From positions 13,785,001 through 13,849,000 of the forward strand of contig JAYKKT010000061.1 of the NCBI GenBank assembly GCA_036023115.1: a stretch of 64,000 nucleotides of DNA. The letters are read 5' to 3'. Source of the stretch: Brasenia schreberi (Eukaryota > Streptophyta > Magnoliopsida > Nymphaeales > Cabombaceae). This document shows, in pieces, positions 36,091-48,063 of this stretch (position 1 is the stretch's first letter; each line of letters opens with the position of its first letter). The translations under genes were made by a program, and so were the position numbers. The notes under the pieces were generated by a model. That model did not search any database and had not been told where the DNA came from. It saw nothing but the letters and a program-made list of their open reading frames with translations.

Positions 36091-36599
36091 ATCCGGCCTT
36101 TTCCTAGCCTGATTTTTTTGAAAGTGCCTAGGATTCTCTTTGATCACATTTTGAGAGAATTCTTGAAGATCTTGAATTTTATCTATTGCCGAAATATGCT
36201 ATCGGACGAAGATGATGCCTCTTATATGGTCGGAAAAACCATTTTCCGATCCAAGTCTACACCTAAATTCATCATCTCCGGAGTACGAGAAGCTACTCAA
36301 GGCATTCCTTGTATACAATCTAATGCCTTTATATCCCAATCCTTCAATGGAATCCGGAAACCTTCGACTACAATATGAGAACGCACATCTCTAAACCCTA
36401 AAATTTAGGGAGGAATGTTTCGACTGAATGAAGAAGATAGCAATGAGAAAATCCTATATGAAACAGCTCAGAACTGTGCTGGATCGACAAACTAAGGCAA
36501 AAAATCAAAAGAATTAAATCCTTCTTAATATTCTATTTCAACATACCAAATGAAACGAGTCACAAAAGAAAATATGTTCATGTTTTCCTATAGTAACCT
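36091..36599. other. Unassigned sequence
   Basis: An 86-codon + strand ORF (36118-36378) has no recognised family. Probably decayed repeat DNA. Confidence 0.3.
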
Positions 36600-37160
36600 T
36601 TCTTGCTTGGAATAAATTTAACCATAAACCCTTATAAGAATAAAGTTATACATCAAATTACGCATAACAGATACACAATCAATACATCATTAAAAACAAC
36701 GGGAGTGTCTCCTATGATAATCCTGAAGCACCCAATACACATGATGTTCTCAAAGTTTGTATTCCTTTAGATTGAAAGTCCCTCTTACTCTTTGAGATAT
36801 GATGGGTGACTTCTGAGCCCATTCACTAGGCACAAATAGGACGGTCCATATAAAAGCATTCAAAGATGATGCAAATCACTTCTTATGCTCGCCTTGTTAA
36901 GTGTTCTGTTCATTTTTCTTTCGGTTGCGACAATCTCTCTTAAAGTGATCTATCTTTTCATACTTGAAGCACTTGATCTAAGATGTGTGTTCCTAAGATT
37001 TCTTAAATTTTAACCATACTTTTGTTATATTTGTCAAACTTTTTATTTAGTTTTCTTTTGCTCTTGTCGTTCCTTGAAGTCAAGCATTCAAAGATGAGCT
37101 AGGAACATTTTTTCTTTCTTGTTTTTGTTCATATGCTCTTACTCAATAACAAGTTTGAGG
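36600..37160 (-). pseudogene. copia gag/protease fragment, same family as 14.5-19.3 kb element
   Basis: Parallels 17790-18300 base by base in many words (ACACATGATGTTC, GTTTGTATTCCT, TCGAGATATG/TTGAGATATG). The minus strand near 36905-36965 encodes a knuckle KCFKYEKIDHFKRDCRN, where the second Cys is Tyr. No LTRs are attached. Confidence 0.65.
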
Positions 37161-37849
37161 GAAGTAGATTCGGATCAGATCTTATAGACCCGATCTAGTA
37201 TCCAAGGAGCTTGTGGTCCTATGCATTGGCCTGATCTTCGCCATTCGGCCCTGCTTGAAATATGAGCCGGAATTCTCTAGCCTGACCCTGCATTTTTTCA
37301 GGGTTGAGCCAACTCCCTTGGCCATGCACTTTTTAACGTCTCTAGTTCCATCTTACTTCGACATAATAGATCCTAGTCAACCCATTGATAAGCCCTTATC
37401 TCTGTGCCTCATCAATAACTGTTGAATATCATCAATCAAATGTTCAAGTAGTTTATAACACACCATCAATTATATCAGAATAATTGTGCCTATTGCTTTT
37501 ACCATGATCTCTCTTCCTGCCCATTGATAGCAAATTTCTTTTCCACCGTTGAAGCATTTGTCCCGCCTTCTCTTTTATTAATCTGAAGGTTTCTTTCTTG
37601 GATCTTCGGATGATGGAAAGAAGACCAAGTACATATCTCGGGATCTAAATATAGATGATAGAAAGTAATGTAGCAAGCTACAAACATATTTGAGGTAGAG
37701 CATTACTACTAAAGCAAACTGCCGATTTCACGAGATTTACTGTCTACTAATTCTCTCGTACATCTTCAACATCTAAAAGTTTTTCATAGTGTCAAGGTAC
37801 AACTTTACCTAAAAGGATTGCATTATTAGCAAATAATAAATGTGATATT
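37161..37849. other. Unassigned sequence
   Basis: No convincing ORF or repeat boundary. A GC-richer patch at 37190-37340 stands out, without assignment. Confidence 0.3.
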
Positions 37850-38560
37850 ATCAGACTTATATTCAATTTGACACCTACAATGTCTTTGGAGTTCTCAGCA
37901 TTGTATAAGAGGAAAGATAAACTTTTAGTGCAAATAAGAAATAAGAGGGGGAGGGGAAAGAGAGGATCTCCTTGACAAAGGCCTCTTTAGGGTTTAAAGT
38001 AGCCACGAACTTCTCCAACTAAGAGGATTGAGAAAGAGACCGAGATCACGTATTCTCTAATACAATCGATGCATTTACTGCAAAAACCCATCTTTATTCA
38101 TCATGAACCAAAGGAATTGCCATTCAACTCCATCGTATGCATTACTCATGTCTAATTTGAACGCCACTTCAAAGGATCTCTCTTGTCTTTTTCTTGGAAT
38201 GATGAATAAACTATTAATATGTTGTCGAAGTTATTCTACCATCAATAAAGGTATTCTGGTTGATACTTATAATCCTATTTATAAACCTTTTTGAGTCTAG
38301 TCCCTCATAGTTGTCACACAATAGAACTTCTGAAAAAGACAAACAAGGGTGTCTGAAACTTTTCAAAAGTTATCTAATAAAGAAACTTCTTGCTGCATGG
38401 ACAACATCCCCCTTAACCGATTCCAAATTATTCAGAAAGAATAATATTGTAAAGCCATCATCACCTAGTTAGAGTTCTTTAAAATATTTCTCTGCAATTT
38501 GAGATATCCTTATGGGATCCTCATGCCATACCCCTTCATTGTTTTTTAGTTTTTAGATTT
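37850..38560 (-). pseudogene. L1-type LINE reverse transcriptase remnant
   Basis: Minus strand reads QNTFIDGRITSTTY near 38210-38260, then VAFKLDMSNAYDGVEWQFL near 38105-38165 and a frameshifted GDPLS-type segment near 37950-37990. These match the L1-clade blocks NQSAFV-GR.I, KLDM.KAYD.VEW and RQGDPLSP. It is short and frameshifted. Confidence 0.7.
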
Positions 38561-38714
38561 TCTTTCTTGGCCTTAACTCTTTGCATGGGAAATTTTGGCA
38601 TTTTAATTTCCACTTTTTAGCTAGCGTTCTTGATTTTGCAAGTCAGTGCTATTTTTCTTGCATATAAGCTTGTTCAAGCTCATTTTCTAATTGTTTAACC
38701 TTGTTCCTTGTCTA

Positions 38715-40200
38715 GCCACCAACAACAACTAAGCCTTTTCCCATACTAGATGCGGTTGGCTATGTTGATTCTTTGTTTCCACATATCCCTATCATGTGTC
38801 ATGTTAGCAGTTAACTCACAATAAGCTAGATGATTCTTTATTGTTTCTTTCCAACACTTTTGTGGTCGTCCTATAGCTCTTTTAATACTTTTCAAATTTA
38901 GTTTTTCATACCTTCTTACAAGTTCTTCTTTTGATCTTCTTTCTATATGTTCAAACTATCTTAAACGATATTCTCTCATTTTATCCACTATTGGTGCACT
39001 CCTAATTTGTTTCTAATAATCTCATTATGTATACGGTCTTTTCTTGTATGACCACTCATCCATCTCAACATCTTCATTTCTGTCACAAATATCTTTTGTA
39101 TATGTTGATGATTAACTGCCCAACACTCAGAACAATAAAACATGACAGGCCTAATTGTTGCTCTATAATATTTACCTTTTAACTTTAATGATATCTTCTT
39201 ATCACAAAGAATACATGATGCTCCTCTCCATTTTAACCAACCAACATTAATTCTATGAGTAACATCTCCATCAATTCTTCCATCACTCTAAAAAATTGAC
39301 CCTAGGTATTTAAAACTTTCCTTTTGGGGGATGCAATATTTTAATTTCTATGTCCTGTGAGGTAACCAAATGATCAAACTTACATTCTATATATTCTGTC
39401 TTTGTTCTATTAAGTCGGAGGCCTTTACTTTCTAATGTTTCTCTCCATAGTTTCAATTTTCTATTAACTTTTTCCTTCGACTCCTCCACTAATACAATGT
39501 CATCTGCAAATAACATACGCCAAGGTACTTCATCTTGAATATGTTTTGTTAACTCATCAATCACCATTATAAATAAGTATTGACTTAAAGTTGATCCTTG
39601 ATGTAACCCAATATTAACTTCAAGAAGTTTGTCATTCCTTCATGAGTCCTCACACATGTTTTTGCACCATCATACATGTCTCTTATAAGGTCAATGTATG
39701 TCAATGGGATACCTCTTTTTTCCAAAGTTCTCCAAAAAACCTCTCTTGGTACTCTATCATAAGCTTTTTCTAGATCAATAAATATCATGTGAAGGTTTCT
39801 TTTTTGCTCTAAAATGTTCCATAAGATGTCTCAAAAGATGAATCGCTTCAACAGTAGATTTGCCTGGCATGAATTCAAATTGGTTCTCTGTTGTACTTGA
39901 TACTTGTCTTAACCTACGTTCGATAATTCTTTCTCACAATTTCATAGTATGGCTCATTAACTTAATACCTTGATAATTCACAAAATTTTGAATGTCTCCC
40001 TTGTTCTTATATATGAGTATAAGTGTACTTGCTCTCCATTCCTCGGACATCTTTTGGTTTTTCCATATTTCATTAAATAGTCTTGTGAGCCAAGTGATTC
40101 CTATTCCTCCTAGTATTTTCCAAACTTCTATAGGAATATTATTTGCTCCTACCGATTTACCACCCTTCGTATGTTTAAGAGCCTCTTTGACTTCATTCTT
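38715..40200 (-). mobile_element. 5'-truncated RTE-clade LINE
   Basis: On the minus strand the RT runs from about 40200 (EVWKILGGIGITWLTRLFNEI) through NQFEFMPGKSTVEAI and [24 protein letters not shown] (39788-39720). The catalytic block MLFADDIVLVEE (near 39500) and LKLWRETLESKGLRLNRTKTEY follow. The element ends near 38715 in GGGAAAAGGCTTAG then GTTGTTGTTGG. The (TTG)n tail and RT motifs fit plant RTE LINEs. The endonuclease half is missing, as expected of 5' truncation; frameshifts occur near 39580. Confidence 0.87.
39310..39788 (-). pseudogene. RTE LINE reverse transcriptase core
   Basis: Two open blocks (39585-39788 and 39310-39567) separated by a frameshift. The FADD catalytic pair is intact. 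The segment linking them should read GLHQGSxLSPYLF but is broken at about 39570-39600. Confidence 0.85.
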
Positions 40201-40431
40201 TTAATACGTCGGTAGAACTTGAGGAGTCACCGAAATATAAATAATTTCAGTGCCCTCTCACTGTAATGTTTGCAGAGAACCTTATAATAGCTGGACAAAT
40301 TAGTCACCTCCTCTTGCCAAAGTCTCTTTCAAGATCAATTGGAAAAGATGCCTATATTGAAAGGAAGAAAGTCTGCACGGGAACGAAAACCTCTCAAGTC
40401 ATGTGGTGTTAGGTATGAAATAAGATGGAAT

Positions 40432-42476
40432 AAACCCGCCCACATAACCCAGCCCTATATAAACCCCCCCCTTGGGGGCGGGTTTCATCACCTAGCAGCC
40501 CACCCATTCCCAGCCAGGTCCTCCACTTCCCCAGCTCAGCCGAATCTCCACCTGCTCCACCTGCTCCACATCCCGCCACCACCTGCACCAGTTCCTTCCA
40601 GCCGAGCGCCACCACCACCACCACCTTCATCCGGCTGACTCCTTACTACCCGCCACCCTCTCTTCACCCGGTAAGTCCCCTACATCCTACCTTACCACTT
40701 CTTCACTCCCTCTCCACTCTCAGCCACCTAATCCACTCCCATAGCACCCTAACACCAGCCCTTCCACTTGCTGCCACCAGCCCCACTCAACCGAACCCAT
40801 AGCACCCTAACTACCCGCCACCACCAAATTCCCCCAGTCGGCCACTCCAACCGACTGTCATCCCCTTCATTCGGCCAGCCATCACCATCTCCTTGCTAGA
40901 TCCTTCTTCTTAGTGCCATGCTCCCTTAGTGACCCTACCTAGGTCCTTTAGCCCTACACGCCAAAAAGAGCCCTTCCTTAGTAGCCGGCCACCTTCAAGG
41001 CACCTTTTCCGTGCACCAAGAACATCCGGCCAGCACCTCCCCTTGCCGTTCAACCTCGCGGAGCTCCCTTTTGCAGCCCAAGGCGAAGGCCAAGCCCATG
41101 CTCAAGCAAGGCATCTTCGGACCAGCTATTAGTAAGTGCCTAACTCGGTCTTTTGTTGTATACTTGCTTGAGATTCAATTCAATACGGGGTTGTAATAAC
41201 GGAGCATAGTCTCCCCCCGCTTGTAATAACGTGGTTTGGCACACCCACACACGTGCACTCTCTTAGTTGTGCACAATTTTGAACACACACGGGCCTAATC
41301 AGCCCCTAATACATAAATATATACATATACTTTAATTTTGTAGGGTTTTGCTTAAGTTGAGTGTGTTGTCTTTCAATTCAAGCACTCACACACATTGAGC
41401 CTTCGCTCTTATTTGAAAGACCCAAGTAAGGGCCGACCTATACTATTTGGGTTTTCATTTCATGTCGTGTGTGTAAGTCTTTCAATTCAAGCACTCACAC
41501 ACATTGAGCCTTCGCTCTTATTTGAAAGACCCAAGTAAGGGCCATGTTATACTATTTGGGCTTTCATTTCATGTTGTGTGTGTTGTCTTTCAATTCAAGC
41601 ACTGACACACATTGAGCCTTCGCTCTTATTTGAAGGACCCAAGTAAGGGCCGACCTATACTATTTGGGTTTAATTTCATGTTGTGTGCGTTGTACTTCAA
41701 TTCAAGCACTCACACACATTGAGCTTTCGCTCTTATTCCCAAGACCTTAGTCAAGGCCATACTGCAAGTTATATTTGGGTTTAATTTCATGTCGTGTGTG
41801 TAAGTCTTTCAATTCAAGCACGCACCCACATTGAGCCTTCGCTCTTATTTGCAAGACCCGAGTAAGGGCCCATATACCTACTCTATATACATATCTCCCT
41901 TCGGCATTTACTTTACAAGTCATTTCCCTTCGGTTATTTCCCTTCGGTTATTTCCCTTCAGCATTGTCTTTACATTCGGGTTTTCCCTTTGGAGTAGCGT
42001 GAGTTTGCATTGCATCTACGTCATACCATGAGGTAGGACGCATATTGCATCAAAGCAAGCCCCGCTCGAATTTGCCCATGTAGTGGAGTGTTCATAACAC
42101 ACAAACTAGGTGACCCATAAAGGGATAAAAGGAAAGACTTAGGCACGTGCAAATCCACGTGATCTAAAATCTGCAATCGTATCTAAAAGACCCGAATTAG
42201 ACACCTCGAACCGCTGCGTAGGCTTTCTATCCCAAAAACTCGATTTTTTGCAAAGCATATAGACTGACCCTTGCGCATCAGTGCAAGAAGGTCTGCGACG
42301 ACAAGAGCTCACTTGCTCATAATCGCCACAATTAGAAGTCAGTTTAAATATATCTTCGCTAGCTTAGGTAAGCTAGCTGGCACGCCCTGTTTACATAAAT
42401 AGGCCTTAGACGCACGAGAGGATCCACTCCAAGCCAAGGAAAGGCGGGAGGCATGGGGATTTTTCGCGCGTCTACA
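40432..42476 (+). repeat. Gypsy element A, + strand LTR (5'-truncated)
   Basis: The end GCGTCTACA at 42476 is followed by the primer site. It contains a TATA box (CCCTATATAAACCCC, near 40456), a C-rich CCACC/CCAGCC leader, GTAAGT at 41132 and GGTTGTAATAACGGAGC near 41191. An array of about 109-bp repeats (41370-41880) and a U5 hairpin (42260-42295) follow. The upstream U3 present in other copies is missing at 40432, where LINE-derived DNA abuts. Confidence 0.82.
41370..41880 (+). repeat. Tandem ~109-bp repeats in element A LTR
   Basis: Five units, with ATTGAGCCTTCGCTC-type starts at 41394, 41503, 41611, 41718 and 41830 (spacings 107-112). Each unit includes CAAGCACTCACACACA, GACCCAAGTAAGGGCC and ATTTGGGTTT. 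Confidence 0.85.
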
Positions 42477-42500
42477 GAGATTAGCACGCCCGGTGGGATA
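42477..42500 (+). other. Gypsy element A primer-binding site
   Basis: GAGATTAGCACGCCCGGTGG directly follows the LTR end. The same TTAGCACGC/TTGGCATGCCCGGTGGGA motif follows the LTR ends at 47308 and 50860. It is the type reported for large Tat-clade gypsy elements. Confidence 0.75.
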
Positions 42501-42611
42501 TGAGCCTTTCAAAAAATCGAGTTTTTAAAGTAGAAGTTTTGCAAAAGTTTTGTAAAAAGGTGTCGTTTTAACTTATTTTCTTTGCTTGTACTTAGGAAAT
42601 TTTGAAAAAGC

Positions 42612-43967
42612 TTGAAAAGCATGTCAAAATCCAATCCAAGTGAAGTGTCGAGCCAAGGCTCATGCGCATCAAGTTCTCACTCTAGGAGGATTTTCAAAAA
42701 CAAAATAAAACTAGATGAAATCGAGGACTTGAGAAGGGAGTTTGAGGCCAAAATCGATGCTCTCAGCCAAGAGGCTGAAGTAGGCGATTCATGTTCATCA
42801 AATGGTGAACAAAGGCCTAAAAAGAAATCTGAAAAACCTCGCAAGCACAAAGAGGCCTCCGTAATGGAAGGCAACCAATACCACAAGTCCTTCACATAAA
42901 AGGACCGTAAAGCCCTACAGCAGTTGCTGAAAGGGCAGAATAAAGAGAAAAGAAGCTACGCCCTGTCTGATTTCCTTCCTATGGACTACGAAACAGACAG
43001 TGACGATGAAATACCGAACTTCCATCGGTATGACGGCATGGGAGACCCTAGGTCTCACTTGCAGCTTTTCTCGCGTCGAGCCCATAAGAAGAAAAAGGAC
43101 TCGATGAAATGGGTGTATTGGTTTCCTTTATCCCTTAAAGGCACAGCTGCCAAATGGCTGGCTTCCTACGACTTAAGCCAGTTCGCTACTTTTGAAGAGT
43201 TAGCGAACTGCTTCATGCAAAGATTTGCACACAACGTAGAAGTCACGCCGACTCTGAATACCTTAAGGGATACGAAGACATACATGCCTTCATTATAAGA
43301 TGGAGGTCGCTTTTGGGCCAAGTGCGAGAGCCCATATCCAAAGGATGCGCAGTCATGCTCATCCTGGATAACTTTAAAAGCGAGTTAAAAACCCTTCTCT
43401 CGCTCCATGAGATCTCAACTTTCCATAAGTTGATCAAAAAGGCCTCCCTTTTCGAAACCAACTTGCGAAAAGGGACATACGATCACTTGTGGAAAGGAAA
43501 TGCCGTTCCAAAAACCCGCTTGGAAAAGCCCATCACATACGGGCTACCCATGATGGACAAAGGAGCAAAACCCCATAAAATCGCCAATGTCCGGGTGGAT
43601 CCAGGCGTGGCAGGCACTTCCAAAAATTTTGAAAAGTTAGAAAATAAGAGGGAGCGAAACTTTCAAAAACCGGTTGAAAAACGGGAGTACACTCCGCTGG
43701 GGCAACCTGTGTCGGAGGTCCTAGACCTCCTACTTGCCCAGGGTATGATAGAACTCCCTGAAATCCCCGAAGGAGTCACTTCCAAAGGGGGGTATTTAAA
43801 CCGATTTTGTAAGTATCATCGACTCAAAGGCCATGATACCAAACGCTGCTTCTCCCTCTTAAATAAAATTGAGAACTTGATAGCAGAAGGCCGGCTCCAG
43901 GTCACAGCGAAACCTGAGCCACCTCAAGCTATCTTCAAGGAACCCTTTCCCAAACACGCCAGCGTCC
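42612..43967 (+). pseudogene. Gypsy (Tat-like) gag
   Basis: ATG 42612 opens a hydrophilic N terminus. An in-frame TAA at 42897-42899 interrupts the reading, and the same frame continues to 43298. A frameshift near 43250 moves to the frame ending near 43987. The core has GMGDPRSHLQLFSRR, LSLKGTAAKWLASYD, FEELANCFMQRFA, EDIHAFIIRWRSLLGQV. A C-terminal FCKYHRLKGHDTKRC motif takes the place of a classic knuckle. No pol follows: the sequence runs straight into inverted LTR DNA at about 43968. Confidence 0.85.
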
Positions 43968-44171
43968 TACCTCGTGGTATGGCATAGATGCAATGCAAAC
44001 TCACGCTACTCCAAAGGGAAAACCCAAATGTAAAGACAATGCTGAAGGAAAATAACCGAAGGGAAATAACCGAAGGGAAATGACTTGTAAAGTAAATGCC
44101 GAAGGGAGATATGTATATAGAGTAGGTATATGGGCCTTTACTCGGGTCTTGCAAATAAGAGCGAAGGCTCA

Positions 44172-44640
44172 ATGTGGGTGCGTGCTTGAATTGAAAGACT
44201 TACACACACAACATGAAATTAAACCCAAATAGTATAGGTCGACCCTTACTTGGGTCCTTCAAATAAGAGCGAAGGCTCAATGTGTGTGAGTGCTTGAATT
44301 TAAAGACAACACACACGACATGAAATGAAAGCCCAAATAGTATAACACGGCCCTTACTTGGGTCTTTCAAATAAGAGCGAAGGCTCAATGTGTGTGAGTG
44401 CTTGAATTGAAAGACTTACACACACGACATGAAATGAAAACCCAAATAGTATAGGTCGGCCCTTACTTGGGTCTTTCAAATAAGAGCGAAGGCTCAATGT
44501 GTGTGAGTGCTTGAATTGAAAGACTTACACACACGACATGAAATGAAAACCCAAATAGTATAGGTCGGCCCTTACTTGGGTCTTTCAAATAAGAGCGAAG
44601 GCTCAATGTGTGTGAGTACTTGAATTGAAAGACAACACAC
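44172..44640 (-). repeat. Tandem ~109-bp repeats in inverted LTR
   Basis: At least four units, each with GAGCGAAGGCTCAATGTG and AAACCCAAATAGTATA, mirroring the array at 41370-41880. Confidence 0.82.
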
Positions 44641-45859
44641 TCAACTTAAGCAAAAACCCTACAAAATTAAAGTATATGTATATATTTATGTATTAGGGGC
44701 TGATTAGGCCCGTGTGTGTTCAAAATTGTGCACAACTAAGAGAGTGCATGTGTGTGGGTGTGCCAAACCACGTTATTACAAGTGGGGGGAGACTATGCTC
44801 CGTTATTATAACCCCGTATCGAATTGAATCTCAAGCAAGTATACAACTAAAGACCGAGTTAGGCACTTACTAATAGCTGGTCCGAAGATGCCTTGCTTGA
44901 GCGTGGGCTTGGCCTTCGCCTTGGGCTGCAAAAGGGAGCTCCGCGAGGTTGAACGGCAAGGGGAGGTGCTGGCCGGATGTTCTTGGTGCACGGAAGAGGC
45001 GCCTTGAAGGTGGCCAGCTACTAGAGACGGGTTCTTTTTGGCGTGTTGGGCTAAAGGGCCTAAGTAGGGCCACTAAGGATAGGGTTTAGTTTTAAGGTAG
45101 GTTGTGCAAAGGGTGAACCTAAGGGAAGGTCTAATGAATCACCTAGAGTTGGCGGGTTGCTAGGGTGGCCGAGTGAAATGATAGTCGGTTGGAGTGGCCG
45201 ACTAGGAGGACTAAGTGGTGGTGGGTAGTTGGAGTGGCTAGGAGTGATGTAAGGTAGGGGAGCTAGCTAGGATATGGGGCCAGGTGGTAGTGGTTGTAGT
45301 AGGTGTATTGGGATGATATGGGCAGGTTTTAGGGAGTCGGATAGGGTGGCCGAGTGGAGCTAAAAGGTCTAGGTGGTGGCGAGTAGTTAGGGTGCCATGG
45401 GTTCGGCTGAGTGGGGCTGGTGGCAGCAAGTGGAAGGGCTAGTGTTAGGGTGCTATGGGAGTGGATTAGGTGGCTGAGAGTGGAGAGGGAGTGAAGAAGT
45501 GGTAAGGTAGGACGTAGGGGACTTACCGGGTGAAGAGAGGGTGGCGGGTAGTAAGGAGTCAGCCGGATGAAGGTGGTGGTGGTGGTGGCGCTCGGTTGGA
45601 AGGAAGTGGTGCAGGTGGTGGCGGGATGTGGAGCAGGTGATGGCAGGATGTGGAGCAGGTGGTGGTTCGGTTGAGCTGGGAAGTGGAGGACCCGGCTGGG
45701 AATGGGTGGGCTGCTTGATGATGAAACCCGCCCCCAAGGGAGGGGGGGTTTATATAGGGTTGGGTTAGGTCGGTTAGGGCTGGGTTTGGGGTAGTGGTTA
45801 GGTGGTTTAGGTAGGGTGGTATGATAACAAGGTGGGCTGGAAAGGGGAGGGCCAGATAT

Positions 45860-46150
45860 TTTAAATACAAGTGGTTTGGGTAGGTTGTGGGCTAAGGGTG
45901 GTTTAGGGGTTTAGGGTTTGGTTAGGTGGGTTGGTTCTAGGATGAGGTTTAGTGAGCTAGGTTAGGTATTAAGCTAGGATTAGGCTAGGTTTAGGAAAAT
46001 TAACCTAGGTTTAGGGAAGGATTAGGGAAGTGGGTTAGGTGATTAGGTTGGGGTTAGGCTGGGATTAGGGAAGTAGGTTAGGTGATTAGGCTCAGATTAG
46101 GGGCGGATTAGGGTGGAAGGCTAGGATTAGGTATTTTTGGTTAGGTTTAG
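45860..46150. repeat. Telomere-like TTAGG-rich tract in inverted LTR
   Basis: Dense degenerate TTTAGGG/TTAGGTTAGG words (GGGGTTTAGGGTTTGG, GTTAGGTGATTAGG and similar) with no strict period. On the LTR sense strand they read CCCTAAAC. Similar tracts occupy the equivalent zones of the other LTR copies (49140-49640, 57010-57125, 59860-60370). Confidence 0.7.
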
Positions 46151-46991
46151 GTGAAGGAGCTCCCTTTGCATGGCCCATAGACCTTAACCACATCATGTTG
46201 GTGCAGCCCTAGGTTAGGTTTTTGGCTAATTACAAGCTTAAACCCACTTAATTAGGCTAACCCACATGACTAACCCCAAACTTGACACACAAGTCAAGCT
46301 TAATTACAACACACACTTGATCTTATCCACCCCCACTCTCTCTCATGCCCATAATCCCACGTGAAATTCAAGTGGGCCCCACCTCCATTTATGAGAAGAT
46401 GATGTGGGCCATGGATATGGATATTGGATTGGATTTTTGAATCCAAATCCAAATCCAAGTCCATACATGGGTTTGGATTGGGATCTGGATATATATGGTC
46501 CAGATCCGATCCAAACTGAACTCTGACTCCTTCGAGCTGTGTTCGAAACGAACGGCTTGTGCGGGGCCTGACAGCATCAGTGCTCCGTCTGCGTTGGGTC
46601 TTCGCCAACATGATCGTCCGCCTCTGTTTTCGCCTTCCAAAGATGACTTCAAACAATGTTTCGATGATACAGGGTCTTGGACGTTCGAGATCCTGGCGGT
46701 GTGGATTTGATACAAGAGTTGTTGTGTCGGGCTTGACATGTGCTCCGGTTTCGGGCTCTCCTTAGCTCTCCTGGTCCTGTCTGGATTAGGCCAAGCTGCT
46801 TCGGGGTTCTAAAACATGTTTTAAAAGGTTTTCAAAACCCATATCACATATTTTTGAAATATAAAGTTTAAAACATATATATAGGGTTGTCCGGAAGGCT
46901 CCCGGGTTTCCAGACTCTAAATGGCCCTTTGGGGCTACTTTTACAAAACCAGATGGGTTTGAGAAATTCGTGGGATTTCGGGGTGTTTACA

Positions 46992-47308
46992 ACTTGTAAA
47001 ATCAAAATCGCCCAAGTGCATGGTTTTCAAAAGGTTTTAAAACACTTCTTCATTCAAAATATATTTTAAGTTAAACTTGTTTCAAAACGAAGTCTCTAAG
47101 CGTACAGACTAACCCTTGCGCATCGGTGTAAGAAGGTCTGCGACTAAAAGATCCCGCTTGCCTACAATCGCCTTCAAAAAGTCAGATTATTTCAAAACAT
47201 ACTTTGCTTGTTAAAGTAAACTAGCTGGCACGCTCATAAAGTGAAGTAGATTGCGAAAAGGTTCACTTCAGGCCTAAGAACCAGAAGTGAGAATTTTTGG
47301 TGTCTACA
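46992..47308 (+). repeat. Gypsy element B, terminal 317 bp of its 5' LTR
   Basis: Matches 50550-50860, including the U5 hairpin (47105-47140), GATCCCGCTTGCCTACAATC, TAGCTGGCACGC and the end TGTCTACA. Everything upstream is replaced by the inverted LTR. Confidence 0.8.
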
Positions 47309-48063
47309 GAAATTGGCATGCCCGGTGGGACCCAGGACTTAAGTTGACTTCAAACAAACAAGTTACACTCAAAATTTTCCAAAAAAAAGAGAGTGTTTTC
47401 CAAAGATCGTGCATACTTAGGAAAATTGCATAAAAATGGATAAAAAGCTACAAAAATCCTCGTTGAGTAAACTAAAATGGGCTTTCAAAACAGATAAAGC
47501 CCAAAAAGAGCTCGATGACATTTCAAAAATATTTCAAAAGATGGATGCTTAAAGCCCATCGATCACATAGCAGCTCTTCTAGGGCACATAAGTATCGCGA
47601 ATTAAAAACCGATCTCAAACTCAACGAAGGATTGGAGATTAAAGACAAATAGCACAAAAGGGACGAGTCATCCACTCCTATATCTTCAAGCTTTTCAAAA
47701 TCCAAGGGAAATTCGAAAACAGACTGTTCTGTTTCAAAAAATCAAAAAAATCTTGAAAACTTTCAAAAAGACAAAAAAATTGAAAAATCAAACTTTGAAA
47801 TTTCAAAAAATTCAAGTGAAAGTCCTAAGTCTAGGCACACACACACTGTGGGACATGAAACCCACACCCTACAAAGAGACGAGAGTGAAAAACAGGAAGG
47901 TTTCGAAAGGAAACGCCTCGTAAAACCCCGGGGGCTCAAAACAGAGTTACCCGGGAAATCGGCCTGCTCTCACCCTGAAAAGGTAGACAAGCCACAAAGA
48001 GGTATGCCTGAAACCCATCCTTCTCAAAACTCTCTTCTTCATATAGGGTCATCAGATGCATTA
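47309..48063 (+). pseudogene. Element B primer site and first half of its gag-like ORF
   Basis: Primer site GAAATTGGCATGCCCGGTGG; ATG at 47436. The reading parallels the element C ORF (SSRAHK, NFEIS, HTHTVGHETHT, ELPGKSACSHPEK, MPETHPSQNSLLHIGS) but switches frames and has stops. It breaks off at 48063, where element C is inserted, and continues at 61571. Confidence 0.8.

Larger units (their letters stand above)
43968..46991 (-). repeat. Inverted gypsy LTR (minus strand, 3'-truncated)
   Basis: Its 5' end is TGTAAACACCCC on the minus strand (46980-46991). It carries TATA near 45748-45757 (reverse), GTAAGT at 44865-44870 (reverse) and another ~109-bp repeat array at 44172-44640. The last 500 or so bases of a full LTR are missing at 43968. 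Its inner half is an inverted near-copy of 40440-42043. Confidence 0.82.

Noticed and set aside
41370..41880. CRISPR-like regular repeats
   Set aside because: Units are about 109 bp and continuous without unique spacers, in an LTR of a plant retrotransposon; no cas genes.
45453..45870. Pro/His/Ser-rich minus-strand ORFs, and similar ones at 40339-40638 and 56596-56978
   Set aside because: They are translations of the C-rich LTR leader without stops; no domain, and present only as part of the LTR.
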